A DNA stretch of 64,000 nucleotides from Hsuehochloa calcarea (lineage: Eukaryota > Streptophyta > Magnoliopsida > Poales > Poaceae): positions 7,059,232-7,123,231 of the forward strand of contig CM070599.1 of NCBI GenBank assembly GCA_036346395.1, in the 5' to 3' direction. The notes beneath the pieces are model-generated. The model did not search any database, was not told the DNA's origin, and saw only the letters and a program-made list of their open reading frames with translations. Positions 22,886-34,919 of the stretch are shown here, one piece after another; the first letter of the stretch is position 1, and each line of letters opens with the position of its first letter. A program made the position numbers and the translations under genes.

Positions 22886-23278
22886 TCCCAGTCTTGCATC
22901 CTTTGAATCCTTTGTATCCAGTCCTTGTTATCGATCAGTGTTGCGCTAGGGCTAGGGATACTTGTTAGACCAGCAACCGGGACATGTACTTTGGACCCTT
23001 ACGCAACTTTGCTAATCAGATTACGGTTTTTGCTACTCCTTGCTACATATTGTGCCTTCCGAGTTCCACCTACTCTTGATCAGAACAGGTCCCCTCTTGC
23101 AATCATACCCACTCTCGACACGGTATCACGAACCAGCCACTGGTTGTACCACCTGCTGCGTTGGTAAGAACACTTGTAAGAGTGTGATAAGACGCTTGAG
23201 AGTGTGTGTTTCCACCTTCCATCACCTAGTAGTTGATAGGGATAATACATTTGTGTTGTCTTTTGTTTTCTGCTAACC

Positions 23279-25135
23279 ATGGCAGGTGAGATGTCTGATG
23301 AGAAAGAGTGTGTTGTAAAGGGAGAGCTCATGACGCTCTTGGATGAACAACGCACTACCATTCATGAGGACATCGACAGGAGGCTTCAAGCTACCACGAT
23401 CACATTGCAACGCTCAATCAACGATAGTATTACAGCGCTCACTACACGCCATGAAAGAATGGTGAACCAGCCACCAAACATTAGACGTGAGTATGATCAC
23501 GATGCCGCCCAAGATCTTGATGAGGGAGAGGATAATGAGAGGAGAAACAGTGATACCGGCCCTGTGTTTGCTGACCAAGATGCATGTCAACCACACCACC
23601 CACATCACAACCGGTACGGTATGGGAGGTAATAATTTTCAGCACCACAATGCTCGTGCTAATGATGACCTATTTGCTAAAGTTAAATTTACCATACCATA
23701 TTTTGCGGGTGTTTATGATGCTGAAATTTATCTAGATTGGGAGATGACAGTTGAACAAAAATTTAATGCCCATCTAGTTCCTGAAGTGCATAGAGTCAGA
23801 CCAGCTACTAGTGATTTTAAAGATTTTGCTATCATTTGGTGGAATCAAGTAGTTAATTCTGGTTTAACACCTGATATATGGGATAGATTGAAAGTAGCTA
23901 TGCATGCTAGATTTGTTCCTCCTGCTTTTAAACGTGATATGCGTAAGAAATTACAGCGCTTAGACCAAGGTAATAAATCTGTCGAGGAATATTATCAAGA
24001 ACTACAAATAGGCATGCTGCGTTGTAATATTGTTGAGGATGAAAAGGATAAGATGGCTCATTTTTATGGTGGTTTAAGGTGTGAGATTCAGGACATAGTT
24101 GATTACAAAGACTATAATGATATTAATAGGTTGTTCCAGCTTGCTTGTTTGGCATAAAATGAATTGCAGGGTAGACAACAAAAGACTATGAGCAACTTTG
24201 GCAGTACGTCTACATCGAGATCAATGCCGGGACAAACCAAGACAGCCCCACCTCCTGCTTTTTGGTCTGCTGCCCCCTCTGTGAGTAGGGCGCGTTCAGC
24301 AGCATCGCCACCACCGTCACGCGCACCCGAGACGAGCAAATCTACTAGTGTGCAGGCACCAGCACAGAGTTCTTCATCGATTGCTTCCACGGGTCGTACG
24401 ACAGGCATTGTGTGCCACCGTTGTAAAGGGATGGACCACTTCATGAGAGATTGCCCAAGTCAGTGGGCGTACATTACGACAGAAGATGGTGGTTATGTAA
24501 GTGCTAGTAATGTTGAGGATGAATATGCTCTTGTAGCTAACCTTGCAGGCAATGATGATGATCATGATGCAGACAACGACGGTGAGGAAATTTTAGGTGC
24601 CGCTGCTACGGCGAATTGTAGGACCATAATTGTGCAACGAGTATTGAGCACTCAAAGAAAGCAAGAGGAGACGCTACAACGTCATAATTTGTTTCAGATG
24701 TTTCTCATCATTAAGGATTGCCGTGTTCATGTCATAATTGATAGCGGAAGCTGCAATAACTTGGTGAATTCAGGATTTGTCAAGAAGCTTGGCTTGACCA
24801 CACGTGCGCATCCTCACCCATACCACATTCAGTGGTTCAACAACAATGGTAAGGTGAAGGTAACATAATCTGCAAGAGTACATTTTTCCATTAGTTCCTA
24901 TCATGATGTTGCTGATTTCGACGTAGTACCTATGCAAGCCTGTTCTCTTTTATTATGTCGTCCATGGGAATTTGATACCGATGCAACTTATCATGGTAGA
25001 AGTAATAAATACTCTTTTATGCACAAAGGAAAGAAAATAACTTTGCTACCTTTGACGCCTACTGATATTGTGAATTGTGATAAAGAGCTAGCTGAAAATG
25101 AGAATAAAGAACTTGAACATGAATATGAAAATTAG
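23279..25135 (+). pseudogene. Gypsy-1 gag and protease region, broken
   Basis: ATG at 23,279 (MAGEMSDEKECV). The retrotransposon gag domain follows, including PYFAGVYDAEIYLDWEM, WWNQVVNSGLTPDIWDRLK and YYQELQIGMLRC. The zinc knuckle CHRCKGMDHFMRDC is at about 24,413-24,454. The aspartic protease motif is at about 24,735-24,760 (VIIDSGSCNNLV). All pieces lie in one frame, interrupted by stops at 24,155 (TAA), 24,866 (TAA) and 25,133 (TAG). Another TGA at 25,289 and a frame change follow before RT. Family proteins are a single open frame here, so this copy cannot make full Gag-Pol. Confidence 0.85.
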
Positions 25136-25353
25136 CAAGTAGTGAAGAATGTTTTCCCACCTAAGAAAGAGCGGTTGGCACCTAGTTCTAAGACCGAGGG
25201 AATTAAATTAAAGGGTTGTGTCATGCTTATAACCAAATCTGATCTTGTTGAAATTTTTCATCATGATATGCCATGCTGTGCTTTGATATGAAAAGATGCT
25301 TTATTTTCACTTGATGATATATCTAGCTCTTTGCCGTCTCTGTCACTAACCTT

Positions 25354-28187
25354 TTGCAGACATATGAGGATGTGTTTACAGCTGAAATACCCCCGGGACT
25401 GCCACCTATTAGAGGGATTGAACACCAAATTGATTTAATTCCAAGAGCGACTTTGCCAAACTGTGCCACGTATAGGACCAATCCAGAAGAAACAAAGGAA
25501 ATGCAACGACAAGTCCAAGACCTTTTGGACCGAGGGTACGTACGGGAAAGCCTTAGTTCTTGTGCTGTTCATGTTCTTTTGGTTCCTAAGAAAGACGGTA
25601 GTTGACGTATGTGTGTTGACTGTAGAGCCATTAATAATATCACCATACGGCATCGACATCTCATTCCTAGGTTAGACGATATGCTTGATGAATTGAGTGG
25701 TTCTACTCTTTTCACAAAGATTGACTTGCATAGCGGGTACCACCAGATTAGAATGAAACTGGGAGATGAATGGAAAACTGCTTTTAAAACTAAGTTCAGA
25801 CTATATGAGTGGTTAGTGATGCCTGTTGGTTTAACTAATGCATCTAGCACTTTCATGCGTTTGATGAACGAAGTTTTACGTGTTTTCATTGGAAAATTTG
25901 TGGTGGTTTATTTCGATGATATTCTGATCTATAGCAAGTCATATGAAGAACATATGGATCATTTACGTGATGTTTTTAATGTTTTGAGAGATGCACGTTT
26001 GTTTGGTAACCTTGAGAAGTGCACCTTTTGCACGGATCGAGTCTCTTTTCTTGGCTATGTTGTTACTCCACAGGGCATCGAAGTTGATCAAGCCAAGATC
26101 GTCGCTATCTAGAGTTGGCCGCCTCCTAAAACGGTCACACAAGTGCAGAGTTTTCTAGGGCTCGCTGGTTTCTATCGGTATTTTATTCGGGATTTCAGCA
26201 CCCTCGCTGCACCGTTGAATGAGCTTACAAAGAAGGAACTTCCTTTTACTTGGGCCACCATGCAACAACAAGTTTTCGACGCTCTCAAAGATAAGCTAAC
26301 ACACGCCCCTTTTCTTCAACTTCTCGATTTCAGCAAGACTTTTGAATTAGAATGTGATGCTAGTGGAATAGGTCTTGGTGGTGTGTTAATTCAAGAAGAA
26401 AAACATGTTACTTACTTCAGTGAAAAATTAAGTGGTCCTAGTTTGAACTATTCTACCTATGATAAAGAATTATATGCTGTAGTTTGAACTTTGGAAATAT
26501 GGCAACATTATTTATGGCCCAAAGAGTTTGTAATACATTCTGATCATGAATCTTTGAAGAATATTCGAAGTCAAACCAACCTGAACTGCAGACATGCTAA
26601 GTGGGTTGAGTTTATTGAGTCTTTTCCCTACGTCATTAAATATAAAAAGGGCAAAGAAAATTTGATAGTTGATGCTTTGTCTAGGAGATATAGCATGCTT
26701 TCACAACTTGACTCCAAAATATTTGGATTAGAGATAATAAAGGAGCTATATGTGCATGATGTTGATTTTAAAGATATGCTGCTAATTTGTCGAGAGGGAA
26801 AGGGTTGGAATAAATTTGTGGTGCGTGATGGGTTTGTGTACCGTGCTAACAAGCTATGCATTCCAGCTAGCTCCGTTTGTCTTTTGTTGTTACAGGAGGC
26901 GCATGGAGGAGGATTGATGGGTCACTTCGGCGTAAAGAAGACGGCGGACATTCTGACCCACCACTTTTATTGGCCAAAGATGAGGCGTGACATCGAACGC
27001 TTCATTGCCCGCTGCACCACGTGCCAAAAAGCTAAGTCACGACTTAATTCTCATGGTTTATACATGCATCTTCCTGTTCCGAGCATACCTTGGGAAGATA
27101 TTTCTATAGACTTTGTTTTAGGGCTTCCTATAACAAAGAATGGGAGGGATAGTATTTTTGTTGTCATGGATAGATTCTCTAAGATGGCCCATTTTATACT
27201 ATGTCATAAAAGTGATGATGCTACAAATGTTGTTGATTTGTTCTTTAAGGAAATTGTTCGCTTGCATGGTATTCCGAATACGATAGTTTCATATCGTGAT
27301 GCTAAAATTCTTTGTCATTTTGGAGAACCTTGTGGGGTAAGTTGGGGACTAAGTTGTTATTTTCCACTACTTATCATCCCCAAACCGATGGACAAACTGA
27401 GATTGTCAATAGAACTTTGTCCACTATGCTTAGGGCTGTGCTTAAAAAGAACTTAAAAATATGGGAGGACTGCATGCCTCACGTGGAGTTTGCTTATAAT
27501 CGTTCGCTGCATTCTACCACAAAGAAGTGTCCTTTTGAGATTGTTTATGGATTCATCCCTCGTGCACTTATCGACTTGTTACCTCTTCCAGCTTCGGAGA
27601 AAGTAAATTTTCATGCTCAACAACGTGCTGAGTTGATACTAAAGATGCATGAGACGACGAAAGAGAACATTGAGATTATAAATGCTAAATATAAAGTTAC
27701 TGGTAGTCAGGGACGCAAGCATGTTTCTTTTGAACCTGGTGATCTTGTGTGGTTACGCTTGCGTAAAGAACGATTTCCTGAATTGAGAAAGTCTAAACTC
27801 ATGCCACGTGCAGATGGTCCTTTTAAAGTTCTTGAACGTATTAATGATAATGCATATAAGTTAGACTTGCCTGCAGATTTCGGGGTTAGCTCCAGCTTTA
27901 ACATTGCAGGTTTGCGGCCTTTCTTGGGCGCGGAGGATGACCTTGAGTCGAGGACGACTCCAATTCAAGAAGGGGAGGATGATGAGGATATCACTTCTAC
28001 TGATATGAACACTCCTCTTTCAACTTTGAATGATGTACAAGGTCCAGTTATTCAGGCACGTGCTCGTCAAATTATTTATCAGGTAAATTCGTTTCTAGGG
28101 CTGAGTGTATTATTTGAGAACTCTATGATGCTGCCTAACGGAGATGATTTACTTGTACTTAGGAATCTAGGACTACGACCAGTTTAA
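25354..28187 (+). pseudogene. Gypsy-1 pol: RT, RNase H, integrase, running into the 3' LTR
   Basis: The RT spans about 25,354-26,100, with active-site YFDDILIYS at about 25,909. RNase H follows (FELECDASGIGLGGVL, about 26,341; VDALSRR, about 26,668). The integrase zinc-binding region has GHFGVKKTADIL and CTTCQKAKSRL (about 26,920-27,045). The catalytic core has SIDFVLGLP and VMDRFSKMAHF, then HPQTDGQTEIVNRTL in the next frame after a one-base loss near 27,320. Stops interrupt at 25,603 (TGA), 26,110 (TAG) and 26,485 (TGA). The C-terminal frame runs through DLESRTTPIQEGEDDED, crosses the LTR start at 27,980 and ends at 28,187. No chromodomain is obvious. Confidence 0.87.
27967..27979 (+). other. 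Polypurine tract of Gypsy-1
   Basis: AAGAAGGGGAGGA directly abuts the 3' LTR start TGATGAGG. It primes plus-strand synthesis and is also translated in the pol frame (EGEDD). Confidence 0.85.
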
Positions 28188-28857
28188 GAAGGTCTACGAC
28201 TAGTTCCATAGGATCTACGACCACTTCAAGAAGACGTACGACAGTTTCATCAGTACTCGGCGAGCCAGTACTTGTTGGACCCAATCTACAACCAGAGATA
28301 GCACGGACTCCTCAAGACCACCCCAGGAACAGTCCTACGACCAGGTCTTCAACCAGAGATATGTGACCTGAATAGTGAATAAGGTGCTGCGTCACCGTTT
28401 TGGCCTAATAGGGTCTTGTAAGTGTGTTGAGGTCGGAGTCCAGGTTGTGCACGCCTCTTCCCACGGCCGCACAACCCTAGGTCGACCTCCTCACGTCCCC
28501 CTATATATATACAGTAGCCGTCATAGTTTAACGTGGGTTTTTCTTTGAGATTATTCTGCTTAGCAGTCTCGCCGCACATTCGGTTGAGGAACCCCACATT
28601 GTGTGCTTCATCTATATTCGCAATACAATATCAAATTGCATTTTCTACTCTCTTGCTTGTGTTCTCGATTCGCATGCACGAGATAGCCTTGTTAGCGAGG
28701 TCAACCGCGTTCGGCACGGTTGATAACCATCGGAGCAGTGGTGTAGTGATTGCAAGGGGTTTGATCTATTCAGGTCGGAGCCTTCGGATCATCAACGTCG
28801 AGTTCTCCACAATCGACTTATCAGTACCTTTCAGAAGATCGGGCCACTGCCACATCA
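27980..28857 (+). repeat. 3' LTR of Gypsy-1
   Basis: 878 bp, matching the 5' LTR throughout, with scattered substitutions. The 21-bp repeat is recognisable but one unit is shortened (about 28,169-28,245). Confidence 0.92.
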
Positions 28858-29130
28858 CCTGAGAAGGAACCTACAGTGACGCATGTACACAGTTTTGCGT
28901 GAGTTGTTCAGTCACATACTCTCGGTATCATGTAAGCAGTGCGGGCATGCTTTGACTTCTTTTGTACTGAACCCCGACATGTTACCAAGGGCACGAAAAT
29001 CATTGATGGTGTAGAACAACATGGTGTGTAAAGTGACGTCCTCTCATTTGTATGCATCCCATCCCTTTACCCCTTCGTTCCACAGTGTCACAAGACTTTC
29101 CAGCAATGGTGCTAGGTACGCATCAATATC
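28858..29130 (-). pseudogene. CACTA TNP2 transposase, middle piece
   Basis: Between Gypsy-1 and R2. The minus strand reads IDAYLAPLLESLVTLWNEGV, then TMLFYTINDFRALGNMSGFS and ACPHCLHDTES, the central Transposase_21 block. It joins the 33,475 piece at a single copy of ATATC and the 21,165 piece at CCTG. A stop interrupts it near 29,045. Confidence 0.85.
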
Positions 29131-32100
29131 TATGAGGACCCCGGATTATTGGGCTTGTAATACTTAGTCACCAAATGACCCTAGCATTACAAACGAAATA
29201 ACCCGTGTCTTCGAGACATGTATACTTCCCAGAAATGCAGTATACACACCTCTTTACAAAATTCATGCATCAATTCCATTCATTCACATAGAACCGAAGC
29301 AAAACAACAAACCAGAAGATAACATAATTAACGGATAGTCATTACAAAAGAGAGGCCGACCGGCCAAAAGACATATATATACAGAAATTTAACAGCGGAA
29401 GCAAAAGTGCCATAAGATGGCCATAAAACCAAAAGAGCCAATCAGTGTGCCTTTAACCCACAAGGCAACCGACCGGACCGCCAAGCTAGTCGTCGAATCC
29501 ACAGCACAACTCGCAAAAGTGAGGCCCTTGGGGCTCACCTTCTTCCTCTGCAAACAAAAGCATTTCAAAGAAAAAGCGGGTGAGTACTTTGAATGTACTC
29601 GCAAGATACATAAGAATGATAACAGACCTGAATAATAACTATATGCAAGCTTATTTAAGTGGAGCAGGCTAGGACTCAAATTTTTAAGCATAAAGTAGGT
29701 TTTATTTGCAATAATGTAGTACATTGAAAAACAAGTTAACAAATCTGTTTTTAATGTTCAAATAAACGTAAATGACAACAAAATAACAGTAGATATATGA
29801 CAACAACAATCCTGGAAGTGACTAACCCGTTAGTCACCACAACAATAGCATGAATTACCCATTCATACTAACCATGTCAAATTTTAATTTAAAAGGTTGT
29901 AGTCTAGTTCTTGCACGACCTTACCAAGCATGTCCATAACCTAGGACGAGGCTATTAGAATAGTTTTATCCCTGCAGGGGTGTACCAATGTACCCACACG
30001 CTGCATCGCCTTTTGCCAAGCTATTAAGCACACTTCCTTAGGTATGCCAAGACGGCTAAGTCCTACGAGACATTTCCAATATTGTGAATTATTCACGAGC
30101 CGCCTGTATGGATAGAAACCCATACGCTGTGTCGAGTCATTGTAAAGCCTCGGTCAACTACCCGTCCGCAGTAAAGCCTTGGACAACTACAATGCTCCTC
30201 GAGGTGGAGAACCTACCCGGAATCTCCACCACCGCACACCCAACACAAGAACACCGAGAACACATATCATGTTTCACACAACACACACAACCCCCTCCTG
30301 CGACTCGGAGATAACCCACGCCAAAGTACTAAGTCAAGAGAGGTCCCATATCCCTCTCGCGTGGTTAGCACACATAAGCGCTTGGCTTAGTGACACAAGT
30401 AACTCGGTCCATTGAGGACCTAGGCACCATTCCATTCACACCAACAGATCACACCAACATACCATTGTGCCCAAGTCTAAAACAATTTTATTTTCAGTTT
30501 TTGACTTTACAAAATTAACAAAGCCCAAAGTGTTGGACATAATAGAATAATAAATAAATGTGTGATCAAGATCATCGACTAAAATCGATGATCACCCAAT
30601 ACTACCGACATCTAAGCATTTCTAAGCATGACATCGAAAAGATAATAAAAGAGCATAATTAAATCACCGGGCTCTAATTCACCAGCGATATTAATAACTT
30701 ATGGTTGTGGCAGGGGATAACAATTTAATGGCAACAATGCATTAGGAATAACTACCTCTAAACAGGACAAAAATAATTGGACTCAAAAGCAATGCATACA
30801 TATAATTTGTAAACAAGATATTAGACTTTGAAAGTAATGGGACATTTATGATCAAATATCTTGCCTTGCTGAAGCTCGCTGTTTTGCTGCAGAGGATCAC
30901 TCTCGATATTATCAATATTGTCGCAACCTATCGAAAGAACCAACAAGAATCAATAAGGCGAGAAACCTCAAAAGATGCAACAGCAAAACTCAGCAAAAAG
31001 ACCTCCAATTTTTACAGTAGAAAGAACATAATTTTTATGAACTAAAACAACAAGAACCAATTGATTTGGATTCTCAATGCAAAAGTTATGGCCAAAACAT
31101 TTTCAGTCGGCCAGATAAAAGGGAAACAACGCACTATTTACTAAGCAAGGATTTAAACGCAATTTTCTAGAATGATACAGCTACTGAAATTTTTATGATA
31201 AATCAAGCATCTTATAAGATGAACAGCCCCACTGGATTCATCTCATTTGGAGCTTGCAATAATTATTTATGAGTTTTCTAAGATTCACTATTTTTCTGTT
31301 GCAAAGATAATCAGTTTAATGTTTACTTTCAAAATAAAACTTTTCTGCTACTGAGATAAATGAGCAACCTATACTGGAAATAAGTTTACTAAGAATGAAA
31401 AATAAAGGCACTGGTTTTATCATTTTTGAAGTTACCAAAAATTACTTATGCATTTTAGAAGATAAAACTATTTTTCAGTTGATAAATAACTCTACCCGAG
31501 AAATATAACCCAGATAAACGACGTGGAAGAACATGGGCCGAAGATCATCGATCCAACAGCCCACACGCGCAGCAACAGAGCGAACGCGCCAACCTTAAGC
31601 ATCAACCGTTGGATGAAAAATTAACGAACCAGATGCCAAAGGATGTCCGGCGGTCCGAACGTTTACACGCACATGAACCGTTGATCTTGGATCCAACGGT
31701 CCACGCGGATCGAACCGTTCGAACGGTCCGAACGTTCATTCAGATCTGGACCGTTGATCTTAGATCCAACGGTCCACAGCGAACGTCGATCAAACGCTCG
31801 CCCCCATTTTCATCCGACAAAACGACAGTGAAGGGAGGATCATCGCCGGCGACTCTGTCCGCGGCGGTGTGAGCAAATGCCCAAAATGGGTTACTAACAA
31901 TCTTGCGCACCCAAAAGAACCAAAAATTTCAGCTGCGGCGTTCTAGAACGCCGGCAAGCCGGAGATGACAGAGATGACCAAAACCGGTCAAAAAACGAAA
32001 ATGGCAAATGAGCTCTGCTGCGGTTCAAGGGAGCGGGTGCCAAGCAACTAGGGACTAATAAGAAGTTACCTGAGCCCAAAGAATGCACAGAGGAAGGTCG

Positions 32101-33474
32101 AATCGGCTCGGGTGAAGAAAATGAAGATTTCGGCCGGAAAGAGGGAAATCCGAAATTGATCTGCTCTCTGCAAGCAAACGAAAAATTGAGTGAGGGCTAT
32201 TGCTCACAGAGAGGAGAGGAAGCTAAGGCAGCCAGGAATTTGAGTGAGAAAGACCGAGCACCACTTTCGCAAACTCAAGCTCGGCAATGGCAAAGAATGG
32301 CGACCGAGAACAAATTTTTGAAATGGAGCTCGAGCAATGCATTAACAGTGGCTCTGCAGCTCAAGGGTGTTCGAAAGAAGCTAAGGAAGCCACTGGAGGA
32401 GTCTTATAGCCGAAGGAGCAAGAGGGGAGCAATGGCATTAAAAATGGGGAAGCACTGTGCTGAGGTCGGCCGAGAGCGACGGGGGCAGGTAAAAGCAGTG
32501 GAGACGATGACTATGGAGGCGACCGGACGGGAGCAATAATGCGAAGAGCCGCTGGCGAAAGCTTGAGGTGACCTCGCTCTGCCGGTGTACTGCACGCCAC
32601 CATCGTTGACTTTGGCCGATGCGCGAGCGAGGAAGACGAAAGAGGACAGCCGTTGGATTTAATCGGACGGCTGAATTAGAACGGATTGATTATAATGATT
32701 CGATCGCGCGCTTGATCTCGGGCCATTGATTTGGATCCTACGGTTCACGTTGCGCGAGGCGTTCGGATAGTCCGAACGTTCACGCGATTGTGGACCCTCG
32801 ATTTAGAATCCAACGGTTCAAATGGGTCGGCACGCTCGGATGGTCCGAACGCTCTCGCGAACGTGGGCCGCTCAATGCCGATCCAACGACTCACCACACT
32901 TCGCGCCCAACGACCGAGCCGGTGCGTTTAGTTGACTGAACCAAATCAAGTGGCTCGAGCCCGAGTCTGATCCGAACCCGAGGAACAGTGAAAACCGGTT
33001 AGGGTTTGAATTTGAATAACTGATTTTTGAGGAATTAATTGCGGTAGCAAACAAACTCCAAAATTCATGAAATTTTAACTGGAGCTTGCTGGCAGAAGGA
33101 GGAACCTCCCATAAAATTTCCAGAGATTTTCATGAACTGAATTTTTCTCCGTAAATTCCGTAAGAGGGAAAATAGGGTTTGACCTGTTTGACTTGCCTCC
33201 AAAAATTATCAAATAATTTCTAAAAATCATGAGATAATTCAGAGGTGTTGCCAAGCCTCGCTAGAACTCAGGAAAAATATTTCCAAGGGTTTGGCAAAAG
33301 ACCTTTGCCAAGGAGGGTTTTTGATAAGAGTCAAAAGAGAATTTAAATTGGATTTTCCATAATTCTTTTGAAAAGAATTACCAAAAATAGCCAAGTCTTC
33401 AAGATGCAAGAAAAGTTTTAATTTCTTCTGATTTTCTTACATTTGAAACACAAACCCATATTTGGGATGTTACA
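29131..33474 (-). mobile_element. R2: 4.34-kb solo LTR, non-coding, TSD ATATC
   Basis: On the minus strand it starts TGTAACATCCCAAATATGGG at 33,474 and ends GGGGTCCTCATA at 29,131. ATATC flanks both sides (29,126-29,130 and 33,475-33,479) within the TNP2 gene. The end matches that of R3 (GGGGTCCTCACA), with CA mutated to TA. No internal region, primer site or coding domain is present, so it behaves as a solo LTR. The same compositional order as R1 and R3 is seen. Palindromic modules around ACCGTTGATC and GATCCAACGGT cluster at 31,600-31,790 and 32,645-32,890. The ACCCCTGCAGGG and CTATT-AATAG module is at about 29,950-29,985. Confidence 0.8.
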
Positions 33475-34640
33475 ATATCGTTCCCAGGTTGCTTCGGCCT
33501 TGGATAAGTAGTGACATCAAAATATATTTCCGCTTCATACACAGCCAAGGAGGAAGGTTGTACATACATAGATTCATAGGCCAGGTGCTATGTCTGTTAC
33601 TCATGTTATCGAAAGAATTCATTCCATCTGTACTCAACCCAAACCTTATATTCCTCAATTCTACACCGAAGTCTTCGAAGCTCCTATCAAAGTTTCTCTA
33701 CTGAGTAAAATCAGCAGGGTGTCTTATCTTTCTATCTTTCTTACGCTCCTCCGAGTGCCAACATAGCAATCTTGCATCCTTTCGGTTCGCAAATAAACGC
33801 TTCAAACGGGGATTTATAAGCAGATACCACAACACCTTAGCAGGAGGTCCTTGCTTCACCTCGATGCCCTCACCGTTATCGGAGTGATTCTTACACTTTT
33901 ATCGGGATGCTTTGCACACCGGACATACATGCATGTCTGCATACTCTTTACGGTAAAGGATACAATCTTTTGGACGTGCATGTATTCTTTCTACTTCCAT
34001 TCCCAATGGACAATGAACCTTCTCGGCTTGGTAGGTAGTTCTGGCAACAGTTTCCCTCTGGAAGGATGTCCTCTAAGATACCTAGTAACGTCGTGAAACT
34101 CTTGATGGATCAACCATTGCTTACCTTCAATTTCAGTAGTTCAAGCACGGATGACAACCTTGTGTATTCTTGCTTGCAACCCGAGAATAAAGGTTTCGCT
34201 GAGTCCTCCATTAAGCCATCGAATTTACCAAACTCTCTCTCACTATAGTCCCCTTCTGCATCGTGTAGCATCCTATCTATATTGTCATTGTGCGACCTAC
34301 CCTCATCGAAATCACAGTCCACATCCGGCAGCATATCGTTGTCTCCCTCGATGATGTTACTACCTTCTGGTATAATCTAGTTTTCACCGTAACTAGTCCA
34401 ACATATATACTTCTTTTTGAAACCCCTTCGAATCAAGTGCCCTTCGATCTGCATCGGTTGGTAAACATATTTAGATTATCGCAATCAATGCATGGACAAT
34501 ACATAAATTTTATCCCTTTCTTCAACATATCCTGCTCGGCAGCTCTTCTAAAAGGCAGACACGCCATCAATGTACTCTTTACTCACACATTTCTCAATAT
34601 ACATCCAGTTTCGGTCCGTCTGCGCTACGCATGTAACAAA
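33475..34640 (-). pseudogene. CACTA TNP2 transposase, N-terminal piece with TAD-like domain
   Basis: The minus strand encodes, from right to left, a transposase-associated domain (KGIKFMYCPCIDCDNL at about 34,475-34,525), then DNIDRMLHDAEGDY and LSSVLELLKLKVSNG (34,110-34,334). A broken middle and finally LGLSTDGMNSF-like and PPWLCMKRKYILMSLLIQG (33,470-33,658) complete it. It parallels the fragment at 1-543. Several frame changes and stops lie between 33,660 and 34,110. It continues at 29,130 after removal of R2. Confidence 0.82.
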
Positions 34641-34919
34641 TTATAGATTAATGCACGCAACTATATAATACAAGGCAAGTCAATGTATATATACATGTTG
34701 TTCGATCATTGTTCTATATATTATAAATCTTAACTGCCAATTAATTAACCTCTCCTTGGATGATAAACCTAGATTATATAATGCATATAATTATAAACAA
34801 ATAATAACATTAGATCACCAAGAATAAATAGGTCTACAAGCACACACGTGCAAATCTACTGTATTTAATTCTTTCACCGAACGCCCCAGCGTCGGTCGCC
34901 TCCTACAAAGCAGCCGCGC
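34641..34919. other. AT-rich 5' flank of TNP2, no recognised feature
   Basis: Located between the TAD-like coding piece and the right-side motif array. It contains GAACGCCCCAGCGTCGG at about 34,880 but no clear TATA or start site that I would defend. Confidence 0.4.

Larger units (their letters stand above)
21170..28857 (+). mobile_element. Gypsy-1: full-length Ty3/gypsy retrotransposon inserted in TNP2
   Basis: LTRs at 21,170-22,050 and 27,980-28,857 (TGATGAGGA to CACATCA) enclose a primer site, leader, gag and pol in Ty3/gypsy order (protease, RT, RNase H, integrase). Flanks are CCTGG and CCTGA, a 5-bp target duplication with one change; removing the element restores the TNP2 frame around FLLRYHPYRK. 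Coding is broken by at least seven in-frame stops and two frameshifts. The coding frame continues across the polypurine tract into the 3' LTR, an arrangement I associate with CRM-type chromoviruses; the clade is not proven. Confidence 0.93.

Noticed and set aside
31609..32539. Frames of 87 and 127 codons inside R2
   Set aside because: Located in the palindrome-rich leader of a solo LTR; sequence not protein-like.
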